A DNA stretch of 64,000 nucleotides, taken from the NCBI RefSeq assembly GCF_000172795.2, contig NZ_CP020947.1, forward strand, positions 871,001 to 935,000. The letters run 5' to 3'. Shown one piece after another: positions 27,304 through 35,808 of the stretch. Position numbers and translations under genes: made by a program. Position 1 is the stretch's first letter; every line of letters begins with the position of its first letter. The notes beneath the pieces were generated by a model. It was not told the DNA's origin. It was given only the letters and a program-made list of their open reading frames with translations, and searched no databases. The DNA is from Rhizobium sp. CIAT894. GTDB taxonomy: Bacteria; Pseudomonadota; Alphaproteobacteria; Rhizobiales; Rhizobiaceae.

Positions 27304-27822
27304 ATGTTGACGGTTGTTATCGAATGCCGGGATCAGGAATCTGAACTGGCCCAGACTCTATCGGTATTGGTGGCAGGTGCCGTGGAGGGGCTCGTCAGCG
27401 ATGTGATCGTGCTTGATCACGGCTCGCGCGACGGCACCTCGCGGGTCGCTGACGCTGCCGGCTGCCGGTTTCATTTGCAATGGGATATCAAGGACATCGT
27501 CCGCTCCGCCCGCGGCGAATGGCTGCTCTTCGTCGAGCCGGGCGCCCGGCCTCAGGCCGGCTGGATCGACGATATCGCCGAATATATGGCGCTCAACAAG
27601 CTGCCGGCGCGCTTCACCGCCTCGCGCGGCTACCGGCGCCCGTTTTTCCAGCGCGTCGGCCGGGCGACGCCGCCGCTGGAGCTCGGTCTGCTGATGCCGA
27701 AGAACCAGGCGGTCGCCACCGCCCAAAGCGGCATGGCGCTTGCCGAATTCGCCAAGGGCCAGAAGCCGCGCAAGCTCGCCAGTGAATTGATTCCTTCTTG
27801 GGTGGCGCGCGCTGCGCGGTAG
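27304..27822 (+). CDS. short GT2-like glycosyltransferase protein
   Basis: A 172-residue protein with the start of a GT-A fold: LTVVIECRDQESELAQTL (nucleotide-binding strand), VIVLDHGSRDGTSRVAD near residue 38, and GEWLLFVEPGARPQAGW near residue 72 in place of the usual DxD segment. At about half the length of ordinary family 2 enzymes, it lacks a clear catalytic C-terminal part and may be a non-catalytic or specialised variant. It has no signal peptide or membrane helix. It stands alone, 139 bases from the divergent radical SAM gene. Confidence 0.65.
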   Translation: MLTVVIECRDQESELAQTLSVLVAGAVEGLVSDVIVLDHGSRDGTSRVADAAGCRFHLQWDIKDIVRSARGEWLLFVEPGARPQAGWIDDIAEYMALNKLPARFTASRGYRRPFFQRVGRATPPLELGLLMPKNQAVATAQSGMALAEFAKGQKPRKLASELIPSWVARAAR

Positions 27823-27862
27823 GCTCTCCGTCATCCACGACTGGCCCGGTTTCCACCACCTA

Positions 27863-28041
27863 AAAACCCCTCCCCAACCCCTCCCCACAAGGGGGAGGGA
27901 CTAACCTGCTGCACCGCTTTGCGTAACCCTTCATCGTAATCCGTCGAACGGTAACAGCCAGCAAGACCTCGCCTTTTGCTCGCTGCCGGATACCACAGCT
28001 TAGTCCCTCCCCCTTGTGGGGAGGGGTTGGGGAGGGGTTTT
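27863..28041. repeat. 179-bp element with perfect 42-bp terminal inverted repeats
   Basis: Bases 27863-27904 (AAAACCCCTCCCCAACCCCT...GGAGGGACTAA) and 28000-28041 are exact reverse complements over 42 bases, around 95 bases with no useful frame. This is the layout of a miniature inverted-repeat element. The sequence is unrelated to the R or palindrome families, and only one copy is in the window. No clear target-site duplication is seen next to the arms. Confidence 0.85.
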
Positions 28042-28230
28042 CTCCAAGAGGCGAGTCGCCGATCTCCATCGCACAAAGATGGCGCCCAATCAAATTTCGC
28101 GCTATAATTCTGCCATGGCGCCGCCGAAGCGCCTCGCTTCGTAACGGATCGCCATGGATGCCGGTGGACGGCAGAACAGGTCGGCGACAATCTCCTCTTC
28201 TGCCGGGGGCCCGGCGAAAGGAGGTGCGTC
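28042..28230. other. gap with probable promoter of the small exported protein
   Basis: No gene is seen. GCTATAATTCTGCC near 28101 is a good -10-like block about 125 bases before the next start. An AAAGGAGGTG ribosome site precedes the ATG at 28231. Confidence 0.4.
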
Positions 28231-28587
28231 ATGCCACGCGGTTGGAACGACGGCGCACGCGGTAGGATCTACGGCGTACGCAATATGGTCTACGGCCTGC
28301 TGGCCGTCATATTGCCGACATTGGTGATCGCGCATCCGCATTCGGCAGCATCCCAGACGATGCTCAGTTGCGCAGGCCGATCCGATGTCGTCAATTTCCT
28401 CGACAGGAACTTCGCTGAAAAGCTGACAGCGGTCGGACTGGTCAACCAGAACGCCGTTCTCGAGGTCTATGCCGCCGAAAGCGGCACCTGGACGCTCGTG
28501 GTCACGGATGTTCACGGCATCAGCTGCATTCTGCTGTCGGGTGACAGCTGGGAAACAATGCCGGCTCTGCCTGGCCTTGCGACATAG
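28231..28587 (+). CDS. small exported protein of unknown function
   Basis: A 118-residue protein. A basic N-terminus (MPRGWNDGARGRIYGVRN) precedes a hydrophobic stretch (about 20-36, VYGLLAVILPTLVIA) and a likely signal cleavage after SAAS. The mature part is about 75 residues with two cysteines (LSCAGRS, GISCILL) that could form a disulfide. It has a very strong ribosome site, AAAGGAGG. I do not recognise a named domain; the pattern DVxxFLxxxFxEKLxAVGLV...VLEVYAAESGTWTLVVTD recalls small periplasmic proteins of Rhizobiales. It is convergent with moaB. Confidence 0.65.
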   Translation: MPRGWNDGARGRIYGVRNMVYGLLAVILPTLVIAHPHSAASQTMLSCAGRSDVVNFLDRNFAEKLTAVGLVNQNAVLEVYAAESGTWTLVVTDVHGISCILLSGDSWETMPALPGLAT

Positions 28588-28608
28588 CCGATGCCGGCGG
28601 CAGGCAGC

Positions 28609-29160
28609 CTATGGTTTGGCGCCGCGTTTCAGGTGCTCGTCCAGACGCGGCATGATCTCGACGAAATTGCAGGGAACGCTGCGGTAATCGAGCTGCCCTT
28701 TCAGAATGCCGTCCCAGGCATCTCGGCAGGCACCGGGCGAGCCGGGCAGCGCAAAGATGAAGGTGGCGTTGGCAACGCCCGCCGTGGTGCGCGACTGGAT
28801 CGTCGCCGTGCCGATCTTCTCATAGGAAATACGGTGAAAGACGGCGGAAAAGCCGTCCATGCGCTTTTCGAACAAAGGCTCGAGTGCCTCGGGCGTCACA
28901 TCGCGGCCGGTAAAGCCGGTGCCGCCTGTGGTGATGACGACGTCGATCTCATCGCGCTCGGTCCAGGCCTTCACCCGTGCGGCGATTTTTTCCCGGTCGT
29001 CGGGCACGATCGCCCGGTCGACCAGCCTGTGGCCGGCCTCGACGATCCGCGCCGCCAGCGTGTCGCCTGACTTGTCCGTCTCCGGCGTGCGCGTATCCGA
29101 GACTGTGAGAATCGCAATGCCGACGGCGATGAAGGGCCGTTTTTCGTCCAGACCTGCCAT
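28609..29160 (-). CDS. moaB: molybdenum cofactor biosynthesis protein B
   Basis: A 183-residue protein of the MoaB/Mog fold, which handles molybdopterin, probably its adenylylation. The binding loop is TTGGTGFTGRDVTPEAL near residue 80, preceded by VSDTRTPETDKSGDTL near 20 and followed by ALPGSPGACRDAWDGIL near 145. The ATG overlaps the ispE stop by one base (TGATG), and GGAGG lies just before it, so it is coupled to ispE; a GTG directly upstream is an alternative. The two pathways are unrelated, so this looks like packing, not function. Confidence 0.9.
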   Translation of the reverse strand: MAGLDEKRPFIAVGIAILTVSDTRTPETDKSGDTLAARIVEAGHRLVDRAIVPDDREKIAARVKAWTERDEIDVVITTGGTGFTGRDVTPEALEPLFEKRMDGFSAVFHRISYEKIGTATIQSRTTAGVANATFIFALPGSPGACRDAWDGILKGQLDYRSVPCNFVEIMPRLDEHLKRGAKP

Positions 29161-30071
29161 CACATGCCTCCCGAAACCGTTTCCGTCGCCTGGAAATACC
29201 AGTCCGGCCGCGCGTCGTGAAGGGCTGCAGCCGCCTGTTGCGCAGCCGCCATGCTCGAAAAGATCCCGAAACAGGTGGCGCCGGAGCCGGACATGCGGGT
29301 GAGCAGGGCGCCATCGGCTTGCAGCATCGCCGAGATCGCCGAAATCTCAGGGACAAGTTCGCGCGCCGGCGGTTCCAGGTCGTTCCGGGCACCGCCGATC
29401 GCGGCGAGCCAGCCGGCAGTGCCAGCGAGATCAGCAGCCAGGTTCAGAGCCGGATTGGTCTTGGTGGCCAGCCGCCGGAAAACCTCCGGCGTCGAGACGC
29501 CCGTCAGCGGATTGGCGAGCACCATGGCAAAGCCGGGCAGATCCGGCAGGGCTTCGATCTTTTCGCCGATGCCGCGGGCAATCAGCGGCCGGCTCTCGAA
29601 GCACATCGGCACGTCGGCGCCGAGCTTGAGCGCGAGACCGGCCACCGTTTCCACCGGCAGGCTCATGCCCCAGAGCCGCGTCAGACCGCGCAGCGTCGCT
29701 GCCGCATCGGCCGAACCGCCGCCGATGCCGGAGGCAACAGGCAGGTTCTTTTCCAAGTGAATATGGACGGGGAAGGCGAGGGCGCCCACGACCTCGCGCA
29801 ACAGATCACGCGCCCGCAGCACCAGATTGGTGCCGCCGTCGCCGGCAAGCGTCTCGCCGAACCGGCCCGACAGGGTGAAGGCATCGACCTGCGCGGGCAG
29901 GAAGCTCAGCCGGTCGCCGCAATCGGCAAAGGTCACCAGCATATCGAGCAGATGATAGCCATCGGCTCGCTGGCCCGTCACATGCAAAGCGAGGTTGATC
30001 TTCGCGCGTGCCTCTTCGGTGACGCCGAAGCATGATGCCGAAAAGTGTGAGCGGTTTTCGGATGACATCAT
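29160..30071 (-). CDS. ispE: 4-diphosphocytidyl-2-C-methyl-D-erythritol kinase
   Basis: A 303-residue GHMP kinase of the non-mevalonate isoprenoid pathway. EEARAKINLALHVTGQR near residue 20 holds the conserved lysine and asparagine, the ATP loop is LPVASGIGGGSADAAATLR near 100, and RMSGSGATCFGIF near 265 is the third GHMP motif. The start is odd: a TAG lies two codons upstream, so translation must begin at one of the two ATGs at 30071/30068. Both lie inside a palindromic repeat (30030-30073), which encodes the first 14 or so residues, MMSSENRSHFSASC. The fold itself begins after the repeat. Confidence 0.93.
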   Translation of the reverse strand: MMSSENRSHFSASCFGVTEEARAKINLALHVTGQRADGYHLLDMLVTFADCGDRLSFLPAQVDAFTLSGRFGETLAGDGGTNLVLRARDLLREVVGALAFPVHIHLEKNLPVASGIGGGSADAAATLRGLTRLWGMSLPVETVAGLALKLGADVPMCFESRPLIARGIGEKIEALPDLPGFAMVLANPLTGVSTPEVFRRLATKTNPALNLAADLAGTAGWLAAIGGARNDLEPPARELVPEISAISAMLQADGALLTRMSGSGATCFGIFSSMAAAQQAAAALHDARPDWYFQATETVSGGM

Positions 30072-30073
30072 GC
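30030..30073. repeat. palindromic repeat, family D, overlapping the ispE start
   Basis: GCATGATGCCGAAAA (30030-30044) and TTTTCGGATGACATCATGC (30055-30073) pair around the core GTGTGAGCGG. This is the same layout as families A to C, with different arms. It contains both candidate ATGs of the minus-strand ispE gene. Confidence 0.85.
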
Positions 30074-30128
30074 TCTATTTCTTTGATTCACCCTCGGCCA
30101 GGCCCTCTTCAGGCATGTTTGCCGCCTG

Positions 30129-31961
30129 TCAGGATTTCTTGTCGACCGGCGGCGGGGTGACCGGTGCCGGGTCCGGCTGCTTCTTGTCGGCGGCTTTGGC
30201 ATCGTCGCTGACAGGAGGCAGGCCGTTGGCGACCTTGTCCTTGATCTTCGGGATTTCGGCGGCTTCCGGCTCGGAGGCCAGCGCCCGGTTCCATTGATAA
30301 ACGGCCTCGAGCTTGCGGCCGACGCGCCAGTAGGCGTCGCCGAGATGGTCGTTGATCGTCGCGTCGCCGGCCTTGATCTGGGCTGCCCGCTCCAATTCGT
30401 CGACGGCATCGTCGAAGCGGTTGAGGCGGAAATAGGCCCAGCCGAGCGAATCGATGATATAGCCGTCGTCAGGGCGAAGGTCGACGGCCTTCTTGATCAT
30501 GCCGAGACCTTCGTCGAGATTGCGGTTCATGTCGATCCAGGAATAGCCGAGATAGTTCAGCACCTGCGGCTGGTCGGGATTGAGTTCCAGCGCCTTGCGG
30601 AAGTTCGGCTCCGCCTGGTCCCACTTCTTCAGCCGCTCATAGGCGATGCCGCGCTGGAAGAAGACGCTCCAGTTGACGCGGCCGGGAATGGGGCCGATCG
30701 CTTCGACGGCCTTGTCGTAATTGGCGGCCATCGCCTCGTAGTCCTTGGCATCGGAGAGCACGCTGCCATAGGCGAGATAGCTGCGGATGTCCTTCGGATC
30801 GGAGGCGATCAGCGCCTGCAGGTGCTTGCGCGCCTCGTCCACCTTGCCGCCCTGGGCAAGAGCAAGGCCGAGCTGCAGCTCGGAGATGCGCCGCATCGGC
30901 GAATTCTCCGGCACCTTCTTGTAGAGCGCGATGGCGCGATCCATCTGGTTCTGCTTTTCGGCAATGCCGCCGAGCAGCACCAGCGTATCGGCGCTGTTCG
31001 GATCGAGCGCATTGGCCGTCTGCAAATAGAGCGAGACGATATCCTCGGCACCATCGCGGTTCAGCGCGCCGCCGACCGAAAACAGCACGCCGGCCGCACC
31101 TTCTTCGGCGGTCTTGACCTGCTGCTCCTGCTTCTCGTCCTTTTCGATGCTGTCGCGCAACGCGTTCAGCGGCGCATAATTCGGCAGCAGATTGTCGCCG
31201 ACGGAAACGGCGTCGAGCGCCTTCTGCTTGTTGCCCTGCTGGGCTTCAAGGCGGGCAAGCGCCATGACAGCGCGCATGAAGGTGTCAGGCGCCGTCGCGC
31301 CCCCTTCCTTGTCGAGCACGGCATCGTTCAGATGCTTGCGGGCGGATTTCACGTCGCCGGCAACGATGGCGATCGTCCCGGCATTGTAATTCTGGAAGAT
31401 GCGGACCCAGTCCGGCCCCTTCATCTTCTCGACCATGGCGAGCGCTTCCTTGCCGCGGCCGGCGCCGACGCGGGCCCAGGCGAGCAGCAGGTCGTTCATC
31501 ATCCGGTCGAGATCGTTCGGCCCCTTGTATTTGAGGATGGCTTCGGCGGACTTATAGTCGTCGCGGCGCATGGCATCCATGCCGCGCACGATCGTGGTGA
31601 TGCGCTCGACGGAAGGATCGCCCTTCAGGTCGTCGGCATATTTGACGCCGTCCTTGATGTCGCCGTTGAGCAGCAGCGAGATCATCAGCCGCTGGCGGAT
31701 CTCCGGATTGCCGGGCTCGATCTGCAGTGCCTTCTTGTAGAGTTCGATCGCCGTTTCATAGTCATGATCGACATCGGCCGTGCGCGCCGCGAGGAAGGCG
31801 CCGGAGAACGTGGTGACGCTGTCTGCATCGAAGCTGTCGGTCTTCGCCACATCGCCCGTCTTGGCCGCATCCTCGGCGTTCACGCCGGCGGCGACGCCGA
31901 GCGAAAGAACAGCCGCCAGTGCTGCGCTCGTAAGAAGACGGATGGCAAATCTCTGCCGCAT
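30129..31961 (-). CDS. exported tetratricopeptide-repeat protein
   Basis: A 610-residue protein with a signal peptide (residues 1-29, RLLTSAALAAVLSLGVAAG). TPR-like helical repeats cover most of the rest, clearest at about 60-95 (YETAIELYKKALQIEPGNPE), 335-370 (MDRAIALYKKVPENSP), 450-485 (WDQAEPNFRKALELNPDQP) and 490-590. The tail is Lys/Pro-rich. Such periplasmic TPR proteins serve as scaffolds for envelope complexes; the partner is unknown. The ATG at 31961 starts the signal peptide; upstream in-frame residues are not family-like. It shares its strand with ispE and moaB, 57 bases before ispE. Confidence 0.85.
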   Translation of the reverse strand: MRQRFAIRLLTSAALAAVLSLGVAAGVNAEDAAKTGDVAKTDSFDADSVTTFSGAFLAARTADVDHDYETAIELYKKALQIEPGNPEIRQRLMISLLLNGDIKDGVKYADDLKGDPSVERITTIVRGMDAMRRDDYKSAEAILKYKGPNDLDRMMNDLLLAWARVGAGRGKEALAMVEKMKGPDWVRIFQNYNAGTIAIVAGDVKSARKHLNDAVLDKEGGATAPDTFMRAVMALARLEAQQGNKQKALDAVSVGDNLLPNYAPLNALRDSIEKDEKQEQQVKTAEEGAAGVLFSVGGALNRDGAEDIVSLYLQTANALDPNSADTLVLLGGIAEKQNQMDRAIALYKKVPENSPMRRISELQLGLALAQGGKVDEARKHLQALIASDPKDIRSYLAYGSVLSDAKDYEAMAANYDKAVEAIGPIPGRVNWSVFFQRGIAYERLKKWDQAEPNFRKALELNPDQPQVLNYLGYSWIDMNRNLDEGLGMIKKAVDLRPDDGYIIDSLGWAYFRLNRFDDAVDELERAAQIKAGDATINDHLGDAYWRVGRKLEAVYQWNRALASEPEAAEIPKIKDKVANGLPPVSDDAKAADKKQPDPAPVTPPPVDKKS

Positions 31962-32094
31962 TAGGGAAACCTTTCTTCGAGAGCGTTCCGGCGATGATGC
32001 CGGTCGCAAATCAGTTGCGATCACTGATTCATAACAGGATGGCTTTTTTGAAGCGGCGCCGCAAGAAAATCAGCCTGCAATCAAGGACGTTTGA

Positions 32095-33135
32095 TCAGTT
32101 GACGCGCTCGATGCAGAAATCGATCACTTCCATCAGGGCGGATTTCCAGGCCGTATCGGGAAGCGGTGCAAGCGCATCGCGGGCGATCGTGCCGTAATGC
32201 ACGGCGCGGCCGATCGTATCGCTGAGCGTGCCATATTTGGTGATCAGCCCCAGCGCCTTTTCGAGGTTGGCGTCGGTGCTGTTGCCGGCTTCGATCGCAT
32301 CGCGCCAGAAGGCGCGCTCGTCCTCGGTGCCGCGGCGATAGGCGAGAATGACCGGCAGGGTGATCTTGCCCTCGCGGAAATCGTCGCCGACATTCTTGCC
32401 GAGATCGGCCGCCTTGCCGCCATAGTCGAGCGCGTCGTCGACGAGCTGGAAGGCAAGCCCGAGATTCATGCCATAGGACTTCAGCGCGTTGCGGCCGGAT
32501 TTGCCGGCCTCGGCGACGATCGGCCCGACTTCGGCGGCGGCGGCAAAGAGCGCTGCGGTCTTGGCGCGGATGACGGCGAGATAATCGTCCTCCGTCGTCT
32601 CCATGTTCTTGGCGACGGAAAGCTGCAGCACTTCGCCTTCGGCGATCACGCAGGCGGCCGAGGACAGCACGTCGAGCGCATCGAGCGAGCCGACTTCGAC
32701 CATCATGCGGAAGGCCTGGCCGAGCAGGAAGTCGCCGACCAGCACGCTTGCCTGGTTGCCCCAGATCATCCGCGCCGTCGATTTGCCGCGGCGCAGGTCG
32801 CTTTCGTCGACGACGTCGTCATGCAGCAGCGTTGCGGTATGCATGAATTCGACCGAGGTCGCCAGCTTGACGTGGTTTTCGCCCCTGTAGTCGAACAGCG
32901 CGGCGGCTGCCAGCGTCAGCATCGGCCGCAGCCGCTTGCCGCCGGACGAGATCAGATGGTTCGCCACCTCGGGGATCATCTGCACGTCGGAGCCGGCCTT
33001 GGACAAAATGAGCTGGTTCACCCGCTCCATATCCGCCCTGGTGAGATCGACCAATGGCTTGATGGATGCCAGTTTGTTTTTGCTTTCTTCAAGCGGTATG
33101 ACCACGCCCAACGACCCGGACTCCTGTTCATTCAT
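32095..33135 (-). CDS. ispB: polyprenyl (octaprenyl/decaprenyl-type) diphosphate synthase
   Basis: A 346-residue trans-prenyltransferase that elongates isoprenyl diphosphate, here probably to the ubiquinone side chain. The first aspartate-rich motif is LLHDDVVDESDLRRG near residue 105, the second is QLVDDALDYGGKAADLGKN near 235. GGKRLRPML near 68 binds pyrophosphate. Rhizobia make ubiquinone-10, so decaprenyl diphosphate is a likely product (inference). It lies two genes from ispE in the same direction, and ubiA is at 52909. It is divergent from the DUF2007 gene. Confidence 0.92.
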   Translation of the reverse strand: MNEQESGSLGVVIPLEESKNKLASIKPLVDLTRADMERVNQLILSKAGSDVQMIPEVANHLISSGGKRLRPMLTLAAAALFDYRGENHVKLATSVEFMHTATLLHDDVVDESDLRRGKSTARMIWGNQASVLVGDFLLGQAFRMMVEVGSLDALDVLSSAACVIAEGEVLQLSVAKNMETTEDDYLAVIRAKTAALFAAAAEVGPIVAEAGKSGRNALKSYGMNLGLAFQLVDDALDYGGKAADLGKNVGDDFREGKITLPVILAYRRGTEDERAFWRDAIEAGNSTDANLEKALGLITKYGTLSDTIGRAVHYGTIARDALAPLPDTAWKSALMEVIDFCIERVN

Positions 33136-33219
33136 TGCACCTGACAATAGAAAGGGGCGATGGGCGCGGCAAGGGGTGAATTGTCGCGCTGAACGAAATT
33201 GGAAGGAAAACGACGGCAA

Positions 33220-33447
33220 ATGCATGAGCTTATCCGCGCCAACGACCCCGTTCTGCTCTCCTTTGCCGAGAGTTTGATGAAGGACGCGGGAATTCACTGC
33301 TTCATCGCCGACCAGGGCATGAGCGTGCTGGAGGGCTCGCTCGGCATGCTGCCGCGCCGTCTGCTGGTGGATGAGGAGATGGCCGATCAGGCGCGCCGCA
33401 TCCTGATCGATGCCGGTCTCGGCGGCGAGCTGCGCGAGAAGAAATGA
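33220..33447 (+). CDS. DUF2007 family small protein
   Basis: A 75-residue protein (MHELIRANDPVLLSFAESLM...) of the DUF2007 family, a small alpha/beta domain thought to be a putative signal-transducing or ligand-binding module. Nearly the whole length is the domain, ending in a charged tail (LREKK). ATG 33220 follows GGAAGGAAAA. The methyltransferase gene starts 7 bases after the stop, so the two are co-transcribed. Confidence 0.85.
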   Translation: MHELIRANDPVLLSFAESLMKDAGIHCFIADQGMSVLEGSLGMLPRRLLVDEEMADQARRILIDAGLGGELREKK

Positions 33448-33454
33448 GCCTGAG

Positions 33455-34231
33455 ATGACCGGAAAGCCCACCGACACCGTCGATGCCTTCCACCGCGGCG
33501 CCTTTCATGTGGTGCAGCCGAAGGGCAGGGGCCATCGCTCCGGCATGGATGCGATGCTGCTGGCAGCCCTCGTCGCCGACGAGCGCCCGGTCAGGGTTGC
33601 CGATCTCGGCGCCGGTGCGGGAGCTGCCGGCCTTGCCGTCGCCTCGCGGCTTGCGGATGCCGAGGTGGTGCTGTTCGAGCGTTCGGCCGAGATGGCCGAT
33701 TATGCCCGCCGTAGCATCCTGCTGGCAGAAAACGCCCATGTCGCCGGCCGCCTCAGTGTCGTCGAGGCCGATGTGACGCTGACCGCCAAGGCGCGCAACG
33801 ATGCCGGCCTCATCGATGAGAGTTTCCACCACGTCATCATGAACCCGCCCTTCAACGATGCCGACGACCGGCGCACGCCCGATGCGCTGAAGGCCGAAGC
33901 CCATGCGATGACCGACGGCCTGTTCGAGAGCTGGATCCGCACGGCGGGCGCGATCATGATCCCGGGCGGGCAATTGTCGCTGATCGCCAGGCCGGAATCG
34001 ATTGCCGAGATCGTTGACGCCTGCGGCCGGCGCTTCGGCGGCATCGAAGTGACCGCCATTCATCCGCGCCCGGGTGAAAATGCCGTTCGTATCCTGGTGA
34101 CCGCGATCAAGGGATCGCGGGCGCGGCTTTCGCTACGCGCCGCCCTCATCATGCACGAAGAGGGGAGCCACAAGTTCTCCCCTCTCGTCGATGATTTCAA
34201 CAATGGCCGGGCGGCCTATGCCAGGCTTTAG
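33455..34231 (+). CDS. TrmN6-like SAM-dependent methyltransferase
   Basis: A 258-residue class I methyltransferase. The SAM site is VADLGAGAGAAGLAVA near residue 50, and the N6-adenine type catalytic motif NPPFND lies near 130. The N-terminal VVQPKGRGHRSGMDAMLLAA resembles the YfiC/TrmN6 group that makes m6A37 in tRNA-Val. Target specificity is inferred. ATG 33455 is in the usual place for the family; the frame begins inside the DUF2007 gene. Confidence 0.85.
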   Translation: MTGKPTDTVDAFHRGAFHVVQPKGRGHRSGMDAMLLAALVADERPVRVADLGAGAGAAGLAVASRLADAEVVLFERSAEMADYARRSILLAENAHVAGRLSVVEADVTLTAKARNDAGLIDESFHHVIMNPPFNDADDRRTPDALKAEAHAMTDGLFESWIRTAGAIMIPGGQLSLIARPESIAEIVDACGRRFGGIEVTAIHPRPGENAVRILVTAIKGSRARLSLRAALIMHEEGSHKFSPLVDDFNNGRAAYARL

Positions 34232-34240
34232 GGCCTCCCG

Positions 34241-34287
34241 CATTTCCGGACGGAAAACCGCTTCACACTTTTCCTGGAATCGCTTTA
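34241..34287. repeat. family C palindrome between convergent genes
   Basis: In inverted orientation: TTTCCGGACGGAAAA pairs with TTTTCCTGGAA around CCGCTTCACAC. It fills the gap between the methyltransferase gene and mntH and overlaps the mntH stop codon (34285-34287). Confidence 0.75.
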
Positions 34288-35625
34288 GCCGGTGACGAAG
34301 TCGAACAGCAGCTTGACGTTCAGGCCGGCGATGACGACCGCGATCAGATAGGCGATGCCGCTCAGCCAGCGCGGTGCTACGAGTTCGCCCATCTTGGCCT
34401 TGCTGGCGGTGAACATGACAAGCGGGAAGACGGCGAAGGAAAGCTGCAGGCTGAGCACCACTTGTGTGAGGATCAGAAGCTCGGCCGTGCCCTTATCGCC
34501 ATACCAGATGGTGACGATCGCCGCCGGGACGATGGCGATGGCGCGGGTGATCAGCCGGCGCATCCACGGCTTCAGCCTGATCTTGAGGAAGCCTTCCATG
34601 ACGATCTGGCCGGCAAGGGTCGCGGTGACGGTCGAGTTCAGGCCGCAGCACAGCAGCGCGATGCCGAACAGCGTCGGCGCGATGGCGAGACCGAGCAGCG
34701 GCGACAGCAGCGAATAGGCATCGCCGAGTTCGACGACGTCGGTCTTGCCATGGGCATTGAAGGCGGCCGCCGCCAGGATCAGGATCGAGGCGTTGATCAG
34801 CAGCGCGAAGCACAGCGCCACCGTCGAGTCGATCGTCGCGAAAGTCAGCGCCTCCTTCTTCTCACGAACGGTATGGCCATAGGCCCGCGTCTGCACGATG
34901 CCGGAATGAAGGTAGAGATTGTGCGGCATGACGGTCGCGCCGAGAATGCCGAGCGCCAGGTAGAGCATCTCCGGATTGGTGACGATCTCGGTTGTCGGGA
35001 AGAAGCCGGTAAGCACGGCGCCCCATTGCGGATCGGCAAGCAGGATCTGCACGCCGAAGCAGACCGCGATGACGCCGAGCAGCGCGATGATGAAGGCTTC
35101 CACCCAGCGGAAACCGAGCTTCTGCAGGAAGAGGATGACGAAGACGTCGAGCGCGGTGATCAGCACGCCGAGTTCGAGCGGGATGCCCATCAACAGGTTG
35201 AGGCCGATCGCCGTGCCGATCACCTCGGCGATATCGGTGGCGATGATGGCGATCTCGGCAAAGGCCCAGAGCGGCACCGAGACCCATTTCGGAAAGGCGT
35301 CGCGGCAGGCCTGTGCGAGATCGCGGCCGGACGCGATCGCCAGGCGCGCGCAGAGCGATTGCAGCACGATTGCCATCAGGTTGGAAAGCAGGGCGACGGT
35401 CAGCAGCGCATAGCCGAACTTCGAGCCGCCGGCGAGCGAGGTCGCCCAGTTGCCGGGGTCCATATAGCCGACGGCGACCATGTAGCCCGGCCCGGCGAAG
35501 GCCGCCGCCCGCCGCCATACCGAACTGTGACGCCCCGTTCCGATGGTGCGGTACACATCCGATAGCGATGCCTCGCCGCGTTCGTGCCGCCAGCCGCTGT
35601 TTGCATTCGGATTCAGGGCGTCCAT
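34285..35625 (-). CDS. mntH: NRAMP family manganese transporter
   Basis: A 446-residue proton-coupled Mn2+/Fe2+ transporter with about eleven membrane helices. The metal-binding motif in helix 1 is [12 protein letters not shown] near residue 55, and helix 6 has the motif [15 protein letters not shown] near 235; both are intact. The ATG gives [11 protein letters not shown], with a long cytoplasmic N-terminus. A Fur/Mur-like palindrome lies 45-63 bases upstream, suggesting metal-responsive repression, as described for mntH in other rhizobia. The gene is divergent from the S49 peptidase gene. Confidence 0.95.
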   Translation of the reverse strand: MDALNPNANSGWRHERGEASLSDVYRTIGTGRHSSVWRRAAAFAGPGYMVAVGYMDPGNWATSLAGGSKFGYALLTVALLSNLMAIVLQSLCARLAIASGRDLAQACRDAFPKWVSVPLWAFAEIAIIATDIAEVIGTAIGLNLLMGIPLELGVLITALDVFVILFLQKLGFRWVEAFIIALLGVIAVCFGVQILLADPQWGAVLTGFFPTTEIVTNPEMLYLALGILGATVMPHNLYLHSGIVQTRAYGHTVREKKEALTFATIDSTVALCFALLINASILILAAAAFNAHGKTDVVELGDAYSLLSPLLGLAIAPTLFGIALLCCGLNSTVTATLAGQIVMEGFLKIRLKPWMRRLITRAIAIVPAAIVTIWYGDKGTAELLILTQVVLSLQLSFAVFPLVMFTASKAKMGELVAPRWLSGIAYLIAVVIAGLNVKLLFDFVTG

Positions 35626-35669
35626 GCGATTTCCACCTGTTTATCGTGAGCGTCACTATGACGGATTAG

Positions 35670-35688
35670 AATGATAATGCAAGTCATT
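35670..35688 (-). promoter_or_regulatory. Fur/Mur-like operator upstream of mntH
   Basis: AATGATAATGCAAGTCATT has inverted ends AATGA and TCATT, and GATAATG recalls the classic Fur half-site. It is AT-rich and lies 45 bases before the mntH start, where the promoter should be. In rhizobia the Fur homologue Mur represses manganese-uptake genes when Mn2+ is ample. The assignment is inference from position and half-sites. Confidence 0.55.
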
Positions 35689-35808
35689 CGCAACAAGAAA
35701 ATCAAACTGCATGTTTTCCAGAACGCGGCCATTGCGTTTGTCGTTCCAGCGCATACATGGATGCCGATCGCGATTGACGATCGGACGACGCCAAGCGAAG
35801 GATGAGAG

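Noticed and set aside
27304..27822. The short glycosyltransferase gene as a broken remnant
   Set aside because: It has a proper start and stop with no family-like sequence continuing in other frames downstream, so a genuinely short protein is more likely.
27863..28041. Long GC-rich inverted repeat considered as a terminator of the glycosyltransferase gene
   Set aside because: Arms of 42 bases around 95 bases are far larger than an intrinsic terminator; a mobile-element origin fits better.
30294..31964. A 556-codon plus-strand frame opposite the TPR gene
   Set aside because: The minus strand shows a signal peptide and TPR repeats; the plus frame shows neither.
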